Source of the DNA: CBDAPE01 sp965198325 | GTDB taxonomy: Bacteria; Pseudomonadota; Alphaproteobacteria; UBA828; JAPUJA01 | Direction: 5' to 3' | Length of the DNA: 64,000 bases | NCBI GenBank assembly: GCA_965198325.1 | Contig: CBDAPE010000018.1 | Span: 546,681 to 610,680, forward strand | In this document: piece after piece, positions 63,470 through 64,000 of the stretch | Layout of the letters: each line of letters begins with the position of its first letter | How positions within the stretch are numbered: the first letter of the stretch is position 1 | Program-made: the position numbers and the translations under genes | Notes under the pieces: generated by a model | Databases searched by the model: none | Told to the model about the DNA's origin: nothing | The model's input: only the letters and a program-made list of their open reading frames with translations

Positions 63470-64000
63470 TCTTCGCCTCGGTCGTCAGCGGATATTCGTC
63501 GCAGGTCCCGTAGCCGACGTGCAGGACGGCGAGCGCCTTCCCGGCCTTCGGCGAAGGCGTGGAAATCGTCCGCCATCGGGACGCGCGGCAACTGCTTAGC
63601 GAGGTCGTTCGCGAAGCGCTCGCGGTAGTCGGATGCGTGCAGGATGCCGTAGACGTAATCGAAGATGGTGTCCTTGGTTATGGCGTCGTCGGCGTAATGC
63701 GCTCGGAATGCGGCGAGCGCGGAATCGGAGATGTTGTCGATGCGCTTCAGACCAGATTCGTCATCCAGCAGCCCGCCTTGTTTCTCGTCCCGCCGGTCGT
63801 ATCGGTAGCGTGGGAAGCACTGGCCGAATGCGACAAAGTGAAGGTCCGGCATCGTGTCGACGACGAGCGCGGAGAAAGGTTTGGTCGAGCCCACTCCCGG
63901 CACGCAGATCGCGCGGTTCTCGGCGTCTGATTCCGGGAACAAAACACCGGTCATCCCAAGACGTTGTGAGAACGCTTGATCGGCATAAAGGCACTGCTTC
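63470..64000 (-). pseudogene. Type ISP restriction-modification-like enzyme, C-terminal part
   Basis: The frame enters from the right edge (KQCLYADQAFSQRLGM) and gives RAICVPGVGSTKPFSALVVD, MPDLHFVAFGQCFPRYRYDR, DTIFDYVYGILHASDYRERF and MADDFHAFAE, the C-terminal target-recognition/terminal region of type ISP or related helic-methylase enzymes. Near 63540 the frame is lost by about one base; the proper ending continues as AGKALAVLHVGYGTCDEYPL TTEAKM, cut by IS21-D. The helicase and methylase parts, if present, are beyond the window. Confidence 0.65.

Overview
The window is high-GC, IS-saturated DNA of the kind found in alphaproteobacteria, perhaps a Rhodospirillales-like lineage. This is inferred from the DUF3489-DUF2924-serine recombinase trio, the IS21/IS6/IS1380/IS110 assemblage, a Slam (DUF560) outer-membrane protein, and the style of the housekeeping fragments. 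No rRNA or complete tRNA is present, so the placement is tentative. Roughly half of the 64 kb is transposable elements or their scars, and most cargo genes are truncated, split or frameshifted. It reads as a decaying genomic island or plasmid region.

Layout. 0-3 kb: DUF3489, DUF2924 and a large serine recombinase in overlapping frames. 3-9.5 kb: two inverted copies of one IS21 element (IS21-A) flanking a 1.38 kb cassette with a GPP34 (GOLPH3-like) gene and a GIY-YIG gene. 9.6-10.7 kb: a two-domain multicopper oxidase. 10.9-14.3 kb: nested IS remnants (IS21, IS6, IS110, IS1182). 14.3-18.2 kb: a polysaccharide deacetylase, a flavodoxin-fold quinone oxidoreductase and a class IV aminotransferase. 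19-23.3 kb: a protein with a UPF0149-like C-terminus, fragments of pRiA4b ORF-3 and DUF2161 genes, a CmcJ/NvfI-type oxidoreductase and a GFA protein. 23.4-26 kb: a CAGGGAA repeat array, a broken IS256, an intact IS6 and an integrase C-terminus.

26.2-34.3 kb is the most interesting region. It is a translationally coupled operon: an AbiEi-like regulator carrying an apparent PD-(D/E)XK motif, an AbiEii/MNT-like nucleotidyltransferase, an Mrr-like restriction endonuclease, and a very large exonuclease-RecQ-UvrD helicase. A sigma70-like promoter overlaps a perfect 7+4+7 palindrome just upstream, a plausible autorepression operator. The helicase gene carries at least five lesions, two of which are short tandem duplications. 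I infer an anti-mobile-element defence module inactivated at its last gene.

34.6-38.6 kb: a third IS21-A and the second copy of the GPP34/GIY-YIG cassette. 38.7-43.1 kb: fragments of pRiA4b ORF-3, RecD2, Hsp20, integrase and DUF4417 genes plus two small hypothetical genes. 43.5-49 kb: the second polysaccharide deacetylase, two IS1380-type elements and a 55-residue lipoprotein. 49-52.4 kb: a second decayed defence-like cluster (PLD-like protein with a 1-bp frameshift, and a DUF499-like C-terminus interrupted by an IS3 with a 4-bp target duplication). 53.7-55 kb: Slam. 55.6-63.5 kb: IS5 remnant, a small conserved gene, a tRNA-like sequence, the fourth IS21-A, an IS110 N-terminus and a second type of complete IS21. 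The right edge holds the C-terminus of a type ISP restriction-modification-like enzyme.

Non-autonomous elements are conspicuous: a ~133 bp element in three copies, a 172 bp element with an 8-bp target duplication whose empty site is preserved in the other cassette copy, and an unidentified ~60-100 bp repeat in four copies mostly just downstream of genes.
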